From contig NC_058146.1 of assembly GCF_011075055.1 (NCBI RefSeq), positions 7,936,001-8,000,000 of the forward strand: DNA of 64,000 bases, in the 5' to 3' direction. A model generated the notes under the pieces. It saw only the letters and a list, made by a program, of their open reading frames with translations, was not told the origin of the DNA and searched no databases. The DNA comes from Mangifera indica. Its lineage: Eukaryota > Streptophyta > Magnoliopsida > Sapindales > Anacardiaceae. The translations under genes were made by a program, and so were the position numbers. Positions 60,600-64,000 of the stretch are shown here, one piece after another (position 1 is the stretch's first letter; each line of letters starts with the position of its first letter).

Positions 60600-63450
60600 C
60601 ACAAGTTCAAAAGATTACATTTTGTCAAATCATACCTTTCTTGAACAAATGACACCTTATGAAAATGCAGCAGCCTCATATAATAGACTAGTGCAAACCA
60701 ATCTTGTATAACCCCTCTTATGACATCAACTGCATTCCACTTGGCATACTTCCTTTCCTTGCAATGGTCTTCTATTATGTTCAAAATGATGGCTAAAATG
60801 TTAACATTCCATCTGAGGTAGATATACCAAACAGATTTCCTTAGGTTACTTCTATTCATATAGATCTCCTAATGGTTTCACACTTTCCCTATAAACTGTT
60901 TTTCAATATTCAGTTGAGTATCACTTGTTCACTCATGGAAAACAATCCGAAAGGTTCTGAAACTTGACAATCACTGCAACATGTATATACCATATTTATG
61001 ATAGTTGAAATTTCTTACAACTGCACTCCTTTGTAGCAAGGTTAACTTTAGTGAATAGTTTACTTGGACCATGCATTTCGTATATGTAGACAATATTAGC
61101 TTGACAATTATATTAACTAATTTTCAGATATGACTAGCCAACTTCTCCTTGACCCACAAAGTGAAAGGATGCGTGAAAGAATCTGCATCATCAAACAAAT
61201 ATAGAAATATTATTATTTTTTGAATTTGCATAAGCCTAATATATAAAACACGAAATTGATCAAACCTGTCATATTGCATCGAATATAAAACCATTTATGT
61301 AAGGTGGAATGAAGAAATTTAATGAGCATCATCACTGACAAGTTATGCACATGTTATACGAAAGCATTAAATGACTTAACAATATTTGTGGTCATGATAT
61401 TATATCAAACATCGAGGAAATGAGCACGAGCCTATTGTTGTTAGTCAATGCCCCTCAAATAAATTGTTACTGTGGGATTTTCATCATTAACCATTTGTAT
61501 AGCCTCTGCAAAATCTTCTATCTGATATGCTTTTGTGGCTTTTCAAAATAATCTTTTTACACGTTTTGTTTGTTTGTATCGAGTATGCATGTTCCCATTT
61601 ATATGATAGTTGCACCAACTGTGGTACATATTCAAGAACACTTCTCTCAGGTGCTGAGTGATAACATAGTGTCTATCTTAGATGATTGCTAAATCTAGGA
61701 GGTCCCCAATACACCTATGTAATGGTCGGAGGAATAAGGCCCAAATTATTTTTTCCTTTTTTCCTCTAACACCAAATGCTAATGGATAAATCTAGTTATT
61801 TTCATCTTTGCCCATAGTAATAAAAAATGTACCCTAATATTGACCATTCAAGAATACCCTATCAATACAAATGACAGGATAACAATAATCACGAAATTCT
61901 CTAATGGAGCATCCTAAAGCCATTAAGACATAATAGAATCGATTATGCATATCAATGTCTATGTGTGTAATAGTACCAAGGTTTTATTGTTCAAAATTGT
62001 AACAATATGCTGGTAATAGTCTGAATGGATCTTCTGGTTAACCTTTAATCTCATTCAAAGCCCAATTTTTGGCATGCCAAACTGGTGCATAAAAGACATC
62101 AATTCTAGACCTACCTATCATATTTGTTATGATGTTTTTCAGCCTATACACATGATCACCCACAATAAACATAGTCTAAAAATATTTTTCCAAGTGCTCT
62201 TTTGCCAGCTTGTCTATGGTGAGGTCTTCTAATATCCTAAGAACAAGTGTGCATTCCCAACCTGCATAACACAAAAATGTCACTATTACTTAACTTCACC
62301 TCTTATACATTCCATTTGCATTATTGATGCACACATTTTATATTCCATCCTTTTATGTTTGAACTTGCCACCCTGAACTAATAACCATTTTCCAATGCAT
62401 TCCTGTATAACATATCTATTAAAACTTGCTTAATGGTAAATTGATCTTTCACTTTAAATCTTTTATCTCGTGGTACAATTGAATAATTTTCAATTTCCTT
62501 ATTTTTTTACATCCCTATAAGGTTCTAGATCACCAAAAAATGGATTTGGAACGTGCACATTAATAGAAATGGGATCGTCATGCATTGGAGTAACGTGAAT
62601 TGAACTTTACTGGGTGATCTCTGATGGACACAACCTTTCATCATCACCCCCCTCAGCACCACTATTATCACTACCACCACTATCATCACCACCACCATCA
62701 TCACCAAAATCATCACTCAAATCATCATAACCACCATATTTGTCTTACTTCATTAGAGTGAAATCATCTATAGGAAAATTGCTCATTTGATAACATCCCT
62801 CGGGTGTATCCTATAAGGGTTTTGGGCCTTTTTCACCATGTGCCCAATCTAGAGATGAAAGAATCAAGCCAACCCTAACCTCAACACCGTCATGATGCCA
62901 GTTCACATTCACATTATTATTTTTGGGCACACTTTTTGATTATGTATATATGTTATCCAAATAGTCAACTTCAATGACTGGGGATTAGTGAACCTCTTGT
63001 TGTGGCTCTAGATGCTATTGTTCTTAGTTGGTTTTGACTTCTATTGGGCATGTCACCACGTCAAGAAATAACGAAGTCCTTTTGCATGACCCAGATAGCT
63101 TCATCATAATCTGAACATCATAGTCATCCTTTAACAGATATGTCAAAACAATGGACTTCGTTGGGTTCGGTAGATAAATGTTTACATCATTACAACTTCA
63201 ATCAATGCCCAAATGAGAACGTATTGCTTCTACAAATCCATTGTAATTGATTTTCTTATCAAATGAAACCAATGTTTGAACCCTACCAATGTATTTTGAA
63301 TTATTATTGCCTCCATCAACCCATTGCTCACCAAATCCAAGCATGTATATTAATTCTACCATTTTTCTGATCAAAAACAATATCAATTAACTTTTTGAAA
63401 CAAACAACAAGTGTACCGATTTAGGGTTTAGAAAAAATTTATATTACATC
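60600..63450 (-). pseudogene. MuDR-type transposase pseudogene
   Basis: Minus-strand reading, N to C. It starts with a PB1-like start (63386-63200: MVELIYMLGFGEQWVDGG, VSFDKKINYNGFVEAIRSHL), then an acidic Asp/Gly run (62730-62640). The DDE region follows at about 61920-61600, with CIDRVFLNGQY and FFITMGKDEN around the first catalytic Asp. Near 61060-60970 is a SWIM zinc finger (VNLATKECSCKKFQLS, then a stop, then a His-containing WYIHVAVI). The C-terminal part is in 60859-60600 (KWNAVDVIRGVIQDWF). This is the normal domain order of plant MULE transposases. Frequent stops make it inactive. It converges on the Ulp1 gene at 58038-60190, and both likely belong to one element. Confidence 0.8.
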
Positions 63451-64000
63451 TCGTAGCGTATTTGCATTCCAATTCTAGGAAATCGCATTGCTACTTTGCA
63501 TTATAATCTGGATAATAAACACACAAAAAAACAGCCTATTTTAGAACAAGTTTATATCAAAATTTTCATTTACACAGATATAAGTTACCAAATTTATTTT
63601 CAATGTGATAATACTAAAATACATTATCAAGGAAAAATATGATTAAAAGAAGATAAATTACGAGAACAAGGAAATTATTGAAATAAATAATAAATTTATT
63701 TATAAAAATAAATGTATTAAAAATTTTCCTACCTATTTTAATTAATATCTCATGAAACTCCAAAGTAAATTCTGACTATGGGAGTTGTCGTTGTCCGCAG
63801 TGCAATAACCCATGTCAACAGGGTACTGGTGTTGGAAGATAATGATCAGAAGTAAGAACTTCACCTTAAGCATGAACGTTGGTTTGTTTAGAAACTGTGA
63901 ACCTCGTCAACTGACGATCGTAAAAAATTTGTTAATGCTACTGTAAATATTTTCTTCTAATTTGTATGCATAAATCTTGAAGATTCACAGGCAGAACGTG
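63451..64000. other. Right flank, no gene recognised
   Basis: AT-rich, probably the 5' region and terminal part of the Mutator-like element. No terminal inverted repeat matching the left side could be identified before the window ends. Confidence 0.35.

Overview
This window is plant nuclear DNA, very probably from an angiosperm and most likely a eudicot. It is strongly AT-rich. Its few cellular genes are plant-type (a WRC-domain protein and a DC1-domain protein), intron-like splice signals are present, and most of the rest is decayed transposable elements. There is no bacterial-style gene organisation, no operon and no CRISPR array. The species cannot be named from the sequence alone.

Only two loci look like intact host genes, both on the minus strand. 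One is a three-exon WRC-domain (GRF-like, no visible QLQ) gene at 6656-8582. The other is a three-repeat DC1 zinc-finger gene at 47638-48939 with a probable 78-bp intron near its 3' end. Smaller relics are a possible mitochondrial-carrier exon (38838-38931), an unrecognised acidic ORF (39698-39967), and two insertions of plastid DNA: the 3' half of trnW-CCA (2051-2096) and an atpF-intron/atpF/atpA block (46015-47270).

Layout: 1-2.1 kb is a copia pol remnant with degenerate repeats and the trnW piece. 2.6-13 kb holds MULE-type and hAT-type MITEs around the WRC gene. 15.6-27.1 kb is a three-level nest. A minus-strand copia element is split by a solo gypsy-type LTR (15998-26518, target duplication ATAAG). 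That LTR is itself split by a complete but dead gypsy element with two ~2.1-kb LTRs (16806-24889, target duplication TCTAA). 27.1-30.2 kb is a plus-strand copia pol split by another solo LTR (28185-29410, target duplication ATGGA). 32.4-34.4 kb is a decayed hAT transposase gene. 35.7-36.8 kb is a Pack-MULE that carries the last exon of a membrane steroid-binding protein gene. 37.6-38.5 kb is a 909-bp non-autonomous hAT element. 40.3-43.3 kb holds two minus-strand copia remnants. 46.0-47.3 kb is the plastid insertion, next to the DC1 gene. 49.3-49.7 kb is a gypsy RT scrap between ~51-bp direct repeats. 52.4-53.8 kb is a plus-strand copia pol remnant. 54.9-63.5 kb is a large decayed Mutator-like element with a DUF1985/Ulp1-type protease gene (plus strand) converging on a MuDR transposase gene (minus strand), interrupted by a solo LTR and a hAT MITE.

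No undescribed functional system was found. The most informative content is structural: the nesting order dated by target-site duplications, a small MULE family with 9-bp duplications of which one member captured a gene fragment, a two-gene Ulp1-bearing MULE, and a plastid insertion preserving a group II intron boundary.
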